Shown: one piece after another, positions 43,630 to 53,620 of the stretch
Position numbering within the stretch: position 1 is the first letter of the stretch
Layout: every line of letters begins with the position of its first letter
Assembly: GCA_003246765.1 (NCBI GenBank)
Contig: QKDA01000013.1
Coordinates: 1 to 64,000 of the forward strand
Direction: 5' to 3'
Source: Spirochaetales bacterium
GTDB lineage: Bacteria > Spirochaetota > Spirochaetia > Treponematales > Treponemataceae
DNA: 64,000 nucleotides
Made by a program: the position numbers and the translations under genes
Notes under the pieces: model-generated
What the model saw: only the letters and a program-made list of their open reading frames with translations
The model's database searches: none
What the model was told of the DNA's origin: nothing

Positions 43630-44707
43630 AATAATTCTTTACTTCATAGCCGCCAGATTTTAGGTACGCTTCGCGTTCCGCCAATTTGATGTCGTTTTGC
43701 ACCATCATACTAACCAACTCGGGCAATTGAACTTTCGGTTCCCATCCAAGCTTCTTTTTTGCTTTTGAAGGGTCACCAATGAGTAATTCTACTTCCGCGG
43801 GTCTGAAATATCTCGGGTCTATTTCGACAAGCACTCGACCGCTCGCGGAGTCTATTCCCTTTTCATCAACGCCATGACCCTGCCACGCGAGAATTATGCC
43901 AGCCTCACTGAATGCCATCGAGATAAAGTCGCGTACAGTAGTCGTGATCCCCGTAGCCATAACATAATCGTCGGGCTTATCCTGCTGCAGCATGAGCCAC
44001 ATGAGTTCCACGTAGTCACCGGCAAAGCCCCAGTCGCGTTTTGCATCGATATTACCCATGAATAGCTTATTCTGGATGCCCAGTTTTATGCGAGCCGCGG
44101 CCCTCGTAACCTTCCTAGTCACGAAGGTCTCACCCCGTATGGGGCTTTCATGGTTAAAAAGAATTCCGTTAGACGCATGCAGTCCATAGGATTCGCGATA
44201 GTTTACAACAATCCAGTATGCGTAAAGCTTCGCGACGGCATAAGGCGAGCGGGGATAAAAGGGAGTGGTCTCGCGTTGTGGGACTTCCTGTACTTTCCCG
44301 AAAAGCTCACTCGTGGAAGCCTGGTAAAAGCGGATTTTCTTTTCCATCCCAAGTATTCGTATAGCCTCTAGCAGGCGGAGCGTACCCATTCCGTCCGCGT
44401 CAGCCGTGTATTCGGGAACCTCGAATGAAACCTGAACGTGGCTTTGTGCGCCAAGATTATAGATTTCGTCAGGTTTTACTTCTTGGAGTATCCTTACAAG
44501 GTTAGAGGTGTCAGTAAGGTCCCCATAGTGGAGTACGAATTTCTTATCAACGGAATGAGGATCCTGGTATAGATGGTCGATTCTTTCAGTATTAAAGCTA
44601 GATGCTCGTCTCTTGATTCCGTGAACTTCATAGCCTTTCTTAAGTAGAAACTCCGATAAATAGGCTCCGTCTTGTCCTGTTACTCCGGTTATCAGTGCTT
44701 TTTTCAT
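43622..44707 (-). CDS. gmd: GDP-mannose 4,6-dehydratase
   Basis: 361 aa. [31 protein letters not shown] (part quoted), [61 protein letters not shown] (YxxxK) and [19 protein letters not shown] show the enzyme. It makes GDP-4-keto-6-deoxymannose, shared by fcl and by the DegT-type aminotransferase at 45906. AGGAGACAATACC precedes the ATG. Confidence 0.96.
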   Translation of the reverse strand: MKKALITGVTGQDGAYLSEFLLKKGYEVHGIKRRASSFNTERIDHLYQDPHSVDKKFVLHYGDLTDTSNLVRILQEVKPDEIYNLGAQSHVQVSFEVPEYTADADGMGTLRLLEAIRILGMEKKIRFYQASTSELFGKVQEVPQRETTPFYPRSPYAVAKLYAYWIVVNYRESYGLHASNGILFNHESPIRGETFVTRKVTRAAARIKLGIQNKLFMGNIDAKRDWGFAGDYVELMWLMLQQDKPDDYVMATGITTTVRDFISMAFSEAGIILAWQGHGVDEKGIDSASGRVLVEIDPRYFRPAEVELLIGDPSKAKKKLGWEPKVQLPELVSMMVQNDIKLAEREAYLKSGGYEVKNYYE

Positions 44708-44736
44708 GGTATTGTCTCCTGATGTTGCTGCTTATT

Positions 44737-45906
44737 TTATGCCCACGTAGCTCTCAGCAACGCGAATTCGTTGAATATGTCGAGCATGCGCCCATAATAC
44801 GAGTATGTAGAATATGTTTCGGCTAGGGTTTTACCCTTACGTATCAGATCCTCACGATACTCTTGATCGCAGAGAAGGGATTGGATCGCTTCAGCAACTT
44901 TCTCGTAACTTGTCGCGTCGACCGGCAACGCAGCCCCTTCCATTTCCTCAATATGTCCCGGAAGGTCAGATATCACGACCGGGCAGCCGAGAGCGGCCGC
45001 CTCTAGCGGGGGGAGGTTATTCGGGCCGAGGAGCGACATGAAGGTCATCGCCAGCGCGTTCGCGTACAGGTAACGCAGGGTATCGTTTTCAACAAAACCC
45101 AGGTTCCTTATCCGGTCGCCGAGGTCGCCGGACGCGATCGCTCTCTCAATGTAGGCAGAATTCCCCTTATCGGACCCGACGAAATAGCAGTTGATCCTGA
45201 TGTCTTTCACGTCGCGAAGATACCGAATCGCCTCGACGAGGCGAATGTGGTTTTTATGGGCCCAAAACTGCGCGGGGTAGAAGACGAAGGGCTTCTCGAC
45301 GCCGTCTATTGACGGTGGCAGCTCAACAGGCTCGAAGCAAAACGATGGGATGGGGAAGGGCACTATCCTTATCTTATCCGGGTTCATCGGGTAATTGTCG
45401 AGAATCTCTTTCTTACCCGCCTCGTTTCCGGTAATCACGTAACTCGCGCGGTACAACATTTTTTGATAGGTACGTTCTCGGGCGTCCCACTTCCAACCTT
45501 CCACGCTAACTTCGGGAAATGACGGCTGCGTACGATGGCCGAGATCCCAAACTGTAAACACGTAGGGAATACTAACTTCTATATCGTAGGGTCCGAGAAA
45601 CCAGACTATATCGATTTTTGCACTCCGCAACGCCGCGTCAAGCCTAAGATCGGCGATAGAACGTCCTAGTATCGTGCACACCTTACGTTTTAGCCTAAAC
45701 CCAAAACTTCTCACGTTCGGAGGCTGTATACTGACGTACCGTATCCCTTCCTCGACGGTTTCTCCCGCTGGCTGGTTCGACTCGAAGAAGAAAAAAACCT
45801 CATGCGCGCACTTCATGCGCAATATGTCCTTCTTGATCGTCTCGATCAGCGTGTGAGCCCCGCCGGCTGCAGGCGAGGTCTGACCGGTATAAATGCCAAT
45901 CCTCAT
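44737..45906 (-). CDS. Glycosyltransferase family 4
   Basis: 389 aa. RIGIYTGQTSPAAGGAHTLIETI start, VFTVWDLGHRTQPSFPE near 130-146, FVFYPAQFWAHKNHIRLVEAI near 200-220 and GPNNLPPLEAAALGCPVVISDLPGH near 290-315 (parts quoted), a WbdA/mannosyltransferase-like GT4. TAATG junction with the aminotransferase gene upstream. A mannose or perosamine donor is plausible from context. Confidence 0.82.
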   Translation of the reverse strand: MRIGIYTGQTSPAAGGAHTLIETIKKDILRMKCAHEVFFFFESNQPAGETVEEGIRYVSIQPPNVRSFGFRLKRKVCTILGRSIADLRLDAALRSAKIDIVWFLGPYDIEVSIPYVFTVWDLGHRTQPSFPEVSVEGWKWDARERTYQKMLYRASYVITGNEAGKKEILDNYPMNPDKIRIVPFPIPSFCFEPVELPPSIDGVEKPFVFYPAQFWAHKNHIRLVEAIRYLRDVKDIRINCYFVGSDKGNSAYIERAIASGDLGDRIRNLGFVENDTLRYLYANALAMTFMSLLGPNNLPPLEAAALGCPVVISDLPGHIEEMEGAALPVDATSYEKVAEAIQSLLCDQEYREDLIRKGKTLAETYSTYSYYGRMLDIFNEFALLRATWA

Positions 45907-47039
45907 TAGAATCCTTTCCCTGAGGATTCGATGACGACTTTTGACACGTAAGCGATCTCCTCTTCGGTAAGGTTCGACCCGGATGGCAAGTAAAAACCGT
46001 TGGCGGTAAGTCTATCGCATACCGGATATTCGCCGGAACAGTCGCACCCAAATTTCCGAAGAGCGTTTTGACGATGCATTCCGGTGAAAAGTAACCTCGT
46101 ATCAATTCCGCGCTCCCTCAAGCGGGAAATGACACCGTCTCTCCCATTACCGAAAACCTTAGGATCAATCACGATCGCGTTCATCCAATGCACGTTTAAA
46201 GCGCCCGTAGTATCCTTTTGAAAAGTTATTCCCGGTACCCGTGAAAGGTGCTTCGCGTAGAGTTGTGCGTTTCGTATCCGCAGGTCGCGGTAATGATCAG
46301 CTTTTTCCACCTGCGCTAGGCCGATCGCCGCATGAAGGTTCGACATCCGGTAATTAAAACCAATGTCTTCATGCATGTATACGCGGGGCGCGTCCAGCGG
46401 AAAACAGACATTTCTAAAATAACGGAGCCTGTCGAAATGAGACTTACTGTCAGTGACAACCATGCCGCCCTCTCCCGTAGTGAGGTTTTTGTTGGCAAAG
46501 AAACTGAATGACGTAATATCGGAGAAAGAACCCGTCTTCTTCCCCTTATACTCGGCGCCGTGCGCTTCAGCGGAATCATCCAGGATCAACAAACCGTGCT
46601 TATGCGCGATCGTGCTAAGCGCGTCCATATCGCAGGGGTTACCGAAAATATGAACTGGCATTATAGCCTTCGTTTTGTTCGTAATCTTTTTCTCAATTTT
46701 TGAGACGTCAATGTTCCAAGTCTCGCAATCAGCGTCCACGAATACTGGTTTAGCCCCGGTATAGCAGACTGCGAAGGCAGAAGAGGCCATCGTGAAGCTC
46801 GGGATGATCACTTCATCGCCAGGCCCGATCCCGGCCGCGACGAGCATGAGGTGAAGAGCGACCGTACCGTTGCATACGGCCACGGCATGCGAGACTCCGC
46901 AGTAATCGGCGAACGCTTTCTCAAACTCGGTCACGTATTTTCCCGAGGAGGATATCCAGCCCGTACTAACAGCGTCTGTCACGTATGCCAATTCATTTCC
47001 TGCGAGCATGGGCTCGCATACCGGTATAAAATCCCTCAT
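45906..47039 (-). CDS. DegT/DnrJ/EryC1 aminotransferase, GDP-perosamine synthase candidate
   Basis: 377 aa PLP sugar aminotransferase. IPVCEPMLAGNELAYVTDAV, TGWISSSGKYVTEFEKAF, CNGTVALHLML near the start, DDSAEAHGAEYKGKKTGSF near 153-171 and SFFANKNLTTGEGGMV near 178-193 with the PLP Lys. The N-terminal pattern is close to perosamine synthases, which use GDP-4-keto-6-deoxymannose, and gmd is two genes away. Donor could instead be a UDP- or dTDP-4-keto sugar made elsewhere. Confidence 0.85.
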   Translation of the reverse strand: MRDFIPVCEPMLAGNELAYVTDAVSTGWISSSGKYVTEFEKAFADYCGVSHAVAVCNGTVALHLMLVAAGIGPGDEVIIPSFTMASSAFAVCYTGAKPVFVDADCETWNIDVSKIEKKITNKTKAIMPVHIFGNPCDMDALSTIAHKHGLLILDDSAEAHGAEYKGKKTGSFSDITSFSFFANKNLTTGEGGMVVTDSKSHFDRLRYFRNVCFPLDAPRVYMHEDIGFNYRMSNLHAAIGLAQVEKADHYRDLRIRNAQLYAKHLSRVPGITFQKDTTGALNVHWMNAIVIDPKVFGNGRDGVISRLRERGIDTRLLFTGMHRQNALRKFGCDCSGEYPVCDRLTANGFYLPSGSNLTEEEIAYVSKVVIESSGKGF

Positions 47040-47458
47040 AACTCATTCCTCATTTCAGGATCGAACCGAGTCTTATCATTCTCTCCGGCGTACGGTCCCT
47101 GTTTAATCTCGAACATTTCGGTATCTTCCAAAATCGTGAAACCATGTCCGCCCGAGGCCAGCAGAATAACGTCGCCCGTAACGAGGACGGTTGATGAAAC
47201 GTAAGAACGTTCCTCAGTGTAAAAGTCCGCGCGGACCTTCCCCGATTTGACGACGAGCACTTCCTTCGTGTAAAGAACCTCACGCTTCACGACATTATGC
47301 ACGTGAGGCTGTATCACCTTTCCCTTGGGATGCTTCATGTAGGCCAATTGTTGGGAAAAATCGTCCGGCGTGCAAAAAGTGATCCCTGGTTCTGAATATG
47401 TGCTTCGGATGATTATCGCAAGGATCGTTCCAAGGTGGTCCTTAATTTCTTCGATCAT
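47036..47458 (-). CDS. Small cupin-fold protein
   Basis: 140 aa. QPHVHNVVKREV near residues 49-60 followed by EVLVVKSGKVRADFYTEE and LASGGHGFTILEDTEMFEIKQGPY match a double-stranded beta-helix (cupin) with possible metal His at 51 and 53 and at HGF. The sugar-pathway cupins include isomerases and epimerases; this one does not match FdtA or RmlC. It has AAGGAA before the ATG and an ATGA junction with the aminotransferase, so it may act on the same sugar. Confidence 0.7.
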   Translation of the reverse strand: MIEEIKDHLGTILAIIIRSTYSEPGITFCTPDDFSQQLAYMKHPKGKVIQPHVHNVVKREVLYTKEVLVVKSGKVRADFYTEERSYVSSTVLVTGDVILLASGGHGFTILEDTEMFEIKQGPYAGENDKTRFDPEMRNEL

Positions 47459-47472
47459 GATGGTTCCTTAAC

Positions 47473-48102
47473 TTATATTGACTTATACCTGTTTTCAGAT
47501 AACACCACTGCAGGATTCCCTGTTGCAATCGTCCATGGCGGAATATCTGTGCGAACCACGCTACCCGCCCCAATGATCGCACCTTCACCGATTGTGACTC
47601 CGTTAAGAATGATACAATTCATTCCTATCCATGCATCTCTACATATTTTGATTGGGGCGGTCTTTACGACATCCCAGTTTTTATTTTCTAAGGGATTACG
47701 GGAGTTGTTTATATTTTCCAGAAACATTGTGATGTCGTTTCGTCGATCGAGATAATTAAAACTATGCGCATTGTGATCATATAAGGTGACACCCCAAGCG
47801 ATTTGGACGTTTTCTTCGATTATTATCGAGGATCTACAGATAAATGTGGCACCGCCGATAAAAACCCTATTAGCAATATCTACAAAGCCATCTCGTGTTT
47901 CAAATATCACCGTACCAATTACACTGGAATCCTTGCCTAATCTAATATATTTGCGTTCATCAGCACCTTGCCTAAAGTCTAGCTTAATAGAGCTATTGGA
48001 TAAATTCTTTGCTCCGTTATCAAAATATGCTTGTTGTGCCGCACTTGTCTTCTCTGAATGAAATAACTTGAGAGTCCGTTTGAGAATAGTATGCAGAATC
48101 AT
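47473..48102 (-). CDS. Hexapeptide-repeat (LbH) acyltransferase
   Basis: 209 aa. Left-handed beta-helix repeats such as VDIANRVFIGGATFICRSSIIIEENVQIAWGVTLYDHN (part quoted), DAWIGMNCIILNGVTIGEGAIIGAGSVV and the trailing NPAVVL typical of the NodL/WbbJ-type O- and N-acetyltransferases. AT-rich. It follows another LbH protein with an ATGA overlap. An acyl group could go onto an amino sugar made by the neighbouring aminotransferase. Confidence 0.85.
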   Translation of the reverse strand: MILHTILKRTLKLFHSEKTSAAQQAYFDNGAKNLSNSSIKLDFRQGADERKYIRLGKDSSVIGTVIFETRDGFVDIANRVFIGGATFICRSSIIIEENVQIAWGVTLYDHNAHSFNYLDRRNDITMFLENINNSRNPLENKNWDVVKTAPIKICRDAWIGMNCIILNGVTIGEGAIIGAGSVVRTDIPPWTIATGNPAVVLSENRYKSI

Positions 48103-48791
48103 TTCTTGAACCGCGGTTTTATATATACAGCTGGATCACCAGCTATATGTGAATTTTCGCCAAAAGATGCAAGAACAAACGAATTTGAGCGAACGAACGA
48201 ATTTTTTCCGATTCTTATTCCGGGCGAAACGACTGAATCTAAGCCGATCCAAACATTATCTTCGAGTACAACCTTACCTATAAGAGTCGGGGAGATTCCA
48301 GAATATGGTACTATGGATATTATCTGTGATTCATCATTAGGATTTACTGGCATGCTAGTTAAAGAATAGATTTTAGAACCCGCACTCATTACGCAATTAT
48401 TTCCTATAGAAACACCTCCATATCCATAGATCATTGTATTTTGGGATATATGGCAGTCCTTCCCGATTATAACTTCACCTTTGTTAAATCCGGGCTCATC
48501 TAGTACTCGTTCTTTGACTATCCGACTGGACAAATCAAGATTCGGTGGAGAGCCGACAATTATACAATTTTTATCGATATGTGTATTATCGTCAATTGAA
48601 ACCCATTCCATTCCATAAATAAAGACGCCGGTATCTATACATACATTGTTTCCGAGGAATTTTAGGTGTTTTGAGTAGTATTTATTACGTAGTTTACTTG
48701 ATTTCTCAGAGTCTACATACCGTATTCTGTTAAGTAGGTTCATATCCCATAGTAAGGATAATTTCCTAATGGCAATAATTATTCTTTTCAT
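48099..48791 (-). CDS. Hexapeptide-repeat acyltransferase
   Basis: 230 aa. NNVCIDTGVFIYGMEWVSIDDNTHIDKNCIIVGSPP (parts quoted), CHISQNTMIYGYGGVSIGNNCVMSAGSKIYSLTS, VVLEDNVWIGLDSVVSPGIRIGKNSFV form the left-handed beta-helix. It resembles colanic-acid and WbbJ-type O-acetyltransferases. AT-rich; two such genes in a row suggest two modifications or a hetero-complex. Confidence 0.82.
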   Translation of the reverse strand: MKRIIIAIRKLSLLWDMNLLNRIRYVDSEKSSKLRNKYYSKHLKFLGNNVCIDTGVFIYGMEWVSIDDNTHIDKNCIIVGSPPNLDLSSRIVKERVLDEPGFNKGEVIIGKDCHISQNTMIYGYGGVSIGNNCVMSAGSKIYSLTSMPVNPNDESQIISIVPYSGISPTLIGKVVLEDNVWIGLDSVVSPGIRIGKNSFVRSNSFVLASFGENSHIAGDPAVYIKPRFKK

Positions 48792-48825
48792 TGGATTATA
48801 AATTTCCTGAGCTCCTTAAAAAAAC

Positions 48826-50076
48826 TTAACCCTTTGTTTTATAGCTACATATAGCAGATAAAAAAATCGAGTCTAATCTTTCGGTAAATGCTTTTCGTCC
48901 ATATCTAGAAACAACAACATTTCTAATATAATCGGAATCAAAAATAATGTTACCAAGAATAAGTTCCCTCAGTTCCATTGCAATTGAAGAAAAATCACGA
49001 AGATTAAATATTCTACCGCATTGATTGTCAATATAATCTTCTACACCACCAGCTCTTGTCGAAAAAACAGGAACTCCACAAGCTGATGCTTCTAGTGCTG
49101 ATACAGGTAATCCTTCCTGAATCGATGTCATAACAAAAACATCTGCTCTTTGGTAATATTCAACAATTTTCTCACGACTTAATGAAGGGATAAGATCACA
49201 GTACTGTTCTAATTCATACATTTTAATAAGATCGTGAATGCTATTCTCACTATCTGACCAATTATCTTTTCTTTGGTTCGGGTCATATCCAATAATAGTT
49301 ACATTAAACTCAGTATCTACAATTTTCTTTAATTCCCCAATAGCATGAAAAAAAGTAGGGTAATCCTTGTAGAAATTATTCGCTGCAACAATTAATATAT
49401 TAAATGGAGTTTTCCTGGTCTTCTGTGATGGAAAAAATTTTTTTTCATCAACGAAATTTCCAATTATAATTGGATCGCATTTTATACCCTGCATTAAAAC
49501 CTGACGTGCTTTGTCATAACTAACAACACAAAACTTATCACAACTCTCTATAGCTTCTTTTACTTCATCCGATATCAGAGTGTTTACCATAGGAAAGGGA
49601 ACATGCTCTGCTAGCACCAAGGGGACCTTAGCCTGTAGCGCTATTTGCCGCGCGATAGCTGCATTAACTTGCGCAGTCATTGCATAAATTATATCAGGAC
49701 TGAATTGAATTGAATTTGATAAGTAACCTAATAATTCATTAATAGTAGTTACTAATAATTTGTTCTCTATAATCGAAAATTTACGTTTTAGAATTTTTTT
49801 AATCAACCGAATTACTCGAGTTTTTTTTAGTTCACTTCCAGTGCAAATTACTTCAGAAAAAGACGGGCTCAAAGAAATGGTTTTGAAGGAAACTGTTTTT
49901 TTTGTAATAAATCTAAATAGTAGTTTGATAAGAGAGACACCTTCTTGATAAAAAAGAACTACACAGTGATCATATAATTCACTCATAATCAATGCTTGCT
50001 CTTTAAAAAAAGAACCGTTTATTGGATTTGTCTCAGTTGGGTACCATGAAGGCAACATAAGTACTTTTTTTTTCAT
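48826..50076 (-). CDS. Glycosyltransferase family 4
   Basis: 416 aa. VLMLPSWYPTETNPINGSFFKEQA start, LAEHVPFPMV near 185, FNILIVAANNFYKDYPTFFHAI near 235-255, QEGLPVSALEASACGVPVFSTRAGGVEDYI near 330-360 (parts quoted) with the E-x7-E motif. AT-rich; the 68 bases before it (50077-50144) hold no gene. Confidence 0.85.
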   Translation of the reverse strand: MKKKVLMLPSWYPTETNPINGSFFKEQALIMSELYDHCVVLFYQEGVSLIKLLFRFITKKTVSFKTISLSPSFSEVICTGSELKKTRVIRLIKKILKRKFSIIENKLLVTTINELLGYLSNSIQFSPDIIYAMTAQVNAAIARQIALQAKVPLVLAEHVPFPMVNTLISDEVKEAIESCDKFCVVSYDKARQVLMQGIKCDPIIIGNFVDEKKFFPSQKTRKTPFNILIVAANNFYKDYPTFFHAIGELKKIVDTEFNVTIIGYDPNQRKDNWSDSENSIHDLIKMYELEQYCDLIPSLSREKIVEYYQRADVFVMTSIQEGLPVSALEASACGVPVFSTRAGGVEDYIDNQCGRIFNLRDFSSIAMELRELILGNIIFDSDYIRNVVVSRYGRKAFTERLDSIFLSAICSYKTKG

Positions 50077-50144
50077 TTATATATTCCTGTAAGTTTTTTG
50101 AATCGTATTTACAAAAATATGGATTATTATCGTTAACTAAATGA

Positions 50145-51221
50145 TTAAATATCCAAAAATAAAACACGTTCAACGATCTGATCCATATTATAATATTTAT
50201 ATTCCGCAAGCCTGCCAATAAAAAACACATTATTTGGTATCATTTTAGTATATTCCTTGTATAGAATTTGATTGGAAGCATTTGGTACTGTATAGAATGG
50301 CTCGCCTTCTGAGGAAGAAAACTCTCGTGCGATTGTTGTTTGAAGAATTTTTTGTCCTGTTAACCATTTATACTCAGTTATCCGTGTAAAATCATAATCA
50401 TTGGGATAGTTTACTGTACCCACTTTTTGAAAATACTCTCTATCGAAAAAAGTCTCATACTCAAATTTAACTGATCTATAACCTAAATTTCCTAATGAAT
50501 AATCAAAATATTCATCAATACTACCGGTATAGAACAATTTACCATAACTAAGATCTGGTTTTATATTTGACCATTCTGTATTAAGTAATAAATGAATATT
50601 TTTATGTTCTAAGATTTTTGAAAGTAGCTTAGTATACCCAAGCGTTGGCAAACCTTGGTATCTATCCGAAAAATACCTTGTGTCTCTATTATGACGAACA
50701 GGTATTCTGCTTATAACAGAAGCATCTAATTGATTTGCATCAAGATTCCATTGCTTAAAAGTATAATTTTTAAAAAACTTCTCAAATAAATCTCTACCAA
50801 GCTTACTTAATACAACATCCTCAGAATTTTTAATTAATAAATCTTTTAATCTCCTTTCATCCAACCAACTTTCTAATTCAAAAGTTGAAAGATTCAGATT
50901 ATATAGTGAATTAATTGTTTCAATCGAAATTGGCATTGGTACATAAAATCCATCAACATAGGATAACACCCTATGTTGATAATTATTCCATTCAGTAAAC
51001 CTAGACAACCAATTCCAAACTAATTTATTATTCGTATGAAAGATATGTGGACCATATTTATGTATTAATACTCCATGCTCATTATATTCATCATAAGCAT
51101 GTCCAGCTATATGCATTTTTTTATCAATAACAAGTACAGATTCATTTTTTTCTTCAGCAATTCGACGAGCGATACAGGCACCAGCAAAGCCTGCACCAAC
51201 TACAACATTCTGAATCTTCAT
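50145..51221 (-). CDS. glf: UDP-galactopyranose mutase
   Basis: 358 aa flavoenzyme that turns UDP-galactopyranose into UDP-galactofuranose. NVVVGAGFAGACIARRIAEE (FAD Rossmann), NEHGVLIHKYGPHIFHTNNKLVWNW, FYVPMPISIETIN, NYTFKQWNLDANQLDASVISRIPVRHNRDTRYF (parts quoted) and TITEYKW-like RITEYKWLTGQ are family blocks. Galactofuranose is thus a likely constituent of the polymer. AT-rich. Confidence 0.95.
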   Translation of the reverse strand: MKIQNVVVGAGFAGACIARRIAEEKNESVLVIDKKMHIAGHAYDEYNEHGVLIHKYGPHIFHTNNKLVWNWLSRFTEWNNYQHRVLSYVDGFYVPMPISIETINSLYNLNLSTFELESWLDERRLKDLLIKNSEDVVLSKLGRDLFEKFFKNYTFKQWNLDANQLDASVISRIPVRHNRDTRYFSDRYQGLPTLGYTKLLSKILEHKNIHLLLNTEWSNIKPDLSYGKLFYTGSIDEYFDYSLGNLGYRSVKFEYETFFDREYFQKVGTVNYPNDYDFTRITEYKWLTGQKILQTTIAREFSSSEGEPFYTVPNASNQILYKEYTKMIPNNVFFIGRLAEYKYYNMDQIVERVLFLDI

Positions 51222-52246
51222 AAACGCACTCCAAATAAAATGTGTGATATGATCACATGACGGAATTTACGAGCAATAGATCTTTTAATCCGATATAAAT
51301 ACATAATAATGCGATTTTCAGTCAACTCTTGAATTTCACGTATAAAAGAAGACGAAGAAACCAGATGGTTAAATAAACCCGGCTGTAAAGTCCTAATCTT
51401 CGAAATAAAAGAACCGATGTCTTTATTTTCTACTTGATTGTTTTTTAGTAACTTTATATGTGTTAATATCAGACTTTCTAGTAATAAATAACAAGGCAGA
51501 TGATAAGGTACCGGAAGTTTCTGAATGTCGGGGTAATACTCAACCAATCTATTAATAACACGTTCATGATCTGGGAAGTATTTCGGTAAACTTGTAACGC
51601 CAATACTTTGATCTGGTCGTCCAATAAAATATCGATAGACATTTAGCTCATAATAGATGTAATTTTTTATATATGGTATTGGAATATAGTTATATTCCAT
51701 ATCTACATAAAAGGTATTTTCTTGTAGCCTCAAAGGTATCTGCTGTAATAATTCGGTTAAATATACTCTTGCATGCATACTTGGAATAAAAACTAGTTCT
51801 TGATTTCCTGAATAGATTTCATTCGGATAAAGAAATTTTCTATAATCGATAATGTTTTTCGTATTATTATATGCATTCTCATAAACAAAATTAGTTATTA
51901 CCAAATCTACAGTTACTTCTCTTAAATACTCCACTAATTTATTGAAAGCCTGTACATCCACCCAATCATCACCATCAATTACTTTAAAGTATTTCCCTTT
52001 TGCAAGTTCCAATGCTTTATTTATGGTTGACCCATGCCCGCCATTTTCCTTTCGATGGAAACGTACAATATCTGGAAATCTATTTTGGTAAGCGTTTCCA
52101 ATATTCGTAGTACCATCTGTGGATCCATCATCAACAATAATTATTTCCATCTCTCCAAGATATTTTGAGCTAATGAGTGAATCGATGCAACGATTGAGAT
52201 ACTTCTCAATATTAAAAGCAGGTATTGCAATAGTTAATAATTTCAT
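51218..52246 (-). CDS. Glycosyltransferase family 2
   Basis: 342 aa. LLTIAIPAFNIEKYLNRCIDSL start, IIIVDDGSTDGTTNIGNAY near 36-54, GKYFKVIDGDDWVDVQAF near 88-105 show a GT-A of the WaaV/galactofuranosyltransferase-like type. GAGGT lies ahead of the ATG. Because the glf gene overlaps it by ATGA, a galactofuranosyltransferase role is a reasonable guess. Confidence 0.82.
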   Translation of the reverse strand: MKLLTIAIPAFNIEKYLNRCIDSLISSKYLGEMEIIIVDDGSTDGTTNIGNAYQNRFPDIVRFHRKENGGHGSTINKALELAKGKYFKVIDGDDWVDVQAFNKLVEYLREVTVDLVITNFVYENAYNNTKNIIDYRKFLYPNEIYSGNQELVFIPSMHARVYLTELLQQIPLRLQENTFYVDMEYNYIPIPYIKNYIYYELNVYRYFIGRPDQSIGVTSLPKYFPDHERVINRLVEYYPDIQKLPVPYHLPCYLLLESLILTHIKLLKNNQVENKDIGSFISKIRTLQPGLFNHLVSSSSFIREIQELTENRIIMYLYRIKRSIARKFRHVIISHILFGVRL

Positions 52247-52342
52247 GTAGATATAACCTCAATAATAATTCATCGAATAGATTTCTTTTTTTGAAATATA
52301 TCAATTTATTAGATTATGTGTTTTTTGATTCACAAATAAACG

Positions 52343-53602
52343 TTAGAGCGTACTACTTAACCCTTTTAATAAAATAGCACCTTGTCCCTGACTTTGAGAA
52401 AAGCGAAATTTTGCTGGTCCGATATCATCTTCGCAAACATCAAAATAAAGTGCTTTCATACAGTAATCGAGAAATTCAATCCCAGTATTTGCAATACTAA
52501 GATCAATATAATACCTTCCTATACCGAGTACAGGAAGATCAACTTCAATTAAAAACCTGCTGCCCCCAATTTGAATTTGGTGCTCTAACTTTTGACTCAT
52601 GCCAATAGGACAAGACGCAATTTCAAGTCCATCCGAATTCCGGAGAACAACTTCAAAAGATGCTTGACACTGCCTATCCGATACTACATTAAGCTGGATT
52701 ATCAGTTTACCAAGATTATTATATGTAGTCTCAGGGATTTCATACATCCCCAACCAAGCCGATTCTATCATAACACTTTGTTGTTTATTACTTTTATATT
52801 TATTATCAATAGAAGTTGTGGTTTGTCCATAATATCGAGTAATAATGCTACTGATTTCTTCTACGGCCTCAATTCGCCCTTTTTGCAAATATATTCCTGA
52901 AGAGCACAACTCCTTAACTGCGCTCATATTATGACTAACAAATAAGACGGTTCTTCCTTGGTTTGTACTAATCTCTTTCATTTTACTCACAGCCTTCTTT
53001 TGAAAGCTTTGATCGCCAACCGCTAAGACTTCATCAGCAATCAAGATACTACTATCCAGATGTGAAGCAACGGCAAAAGCCAATCTGACATACATTCCGC
53101 TTGAATATCTTTTGACCGGTGTATCAATATGTTTCTCGATTTCGCTAAAATTTATTATTTCTTCAAGCTTTCTATCGATTTGACGCTTTTTCATACCAAG
53201 TATCGCACCATTCAAGTAAATATTTTCTCGTCCTGTTAGCTCACCATGAAACCCGGTTCCAACTTCCAGAAGACTTGATATTTTTCCCTTAATATATATT
53301 TCACCTTCAGTCGGAGCAGTGACCCTAGAAAGAATTTTTAATAAAGTACTTTTTCCTGCACCATTATGACCAACAATACCGACACGATCACCTTGTTTTA
53401 ATTCAAAGTTCAAATCTTTCAATGCCCAGAAATGATCTTTATCACCTGCATATTTATCTGATCCAATTTTAGAATTTGGATCTTCCTTCCCATTTTTTAG
53501 CGCGTACCAGGTCTGAATGTCTTTCCAAAGTGTACCATTATTGATTACACCCAGACGATACATTTTCGAAATATGTTCTGCTCTGATTACTATGCTATTC
53601 AT
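52343..53602 (-). CDS. wzt: Wzt-type ABC transporter ATPase for polysaccharide export
   Basis: 419 aa. Walker A GHNGAGKST at residues 78-86, LTGRENIYLNGAILGMKK near 122, signature YSSGMYVRLAFAVA at 166-179, Walker B ILIADE at 186-191, H-loop FVSHNM near 220. Residues about 255-419 form a C-terminal domain of the Wzt kind, which in O9a systems binds the finished polymer end. With Wzm it drives export of a polymer made in the cytoplasm. AT-rich; 96 gene-free bases follow at 52247-52342. Confidence 0.93.
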   Translation of the reverse strand: MNSIVIRAEHISKMYRLGVINNGTLWKDIQTWYALKNGKEDPNSKIGSDKYAGDKDHFWALKDLNFELKQGDRVGIVGHNGAGKSTLLKILSRVTAPTEGEIYIKGKISSLLEVGTGFHGELTGRENIYLNGAILGMKKRQIDRKLEEIINFSEIEKHIDTPVKRYSSGMYVRLAFAVASHLDSSILIADEVLAVGDQSFQKKAVSKMKEISTNQGRTVLFVSHNMSAVKELCSSGIYLQKGRIEAVEEISSIITRYYGQTTTSIDNKYKSNKQQSVMIESAWLGMYEIPETTYNNLGKLIIQLNVVSDRQCQASFEVVLRNSDGLEIASCPIGMSQKLEHQIQIGGSRFLIEVDLPVLGIGRYYIDLSIANTGIEFLDYCMKALYFDVCEDDIGPAKFRFSQSQGQGAILLKGLSSTL

Positions 53603-53620
53603 GTTTTTATGTCTTTTTCC

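Noticed and set aside
52247..52342. Gene-free AT-rich stretch before the GT2 gene, examined for a promoter or small RNA
   Set aside because: It is too AT-rich to call any -10 box with confidence, and no stem-loop with T-run was seen.
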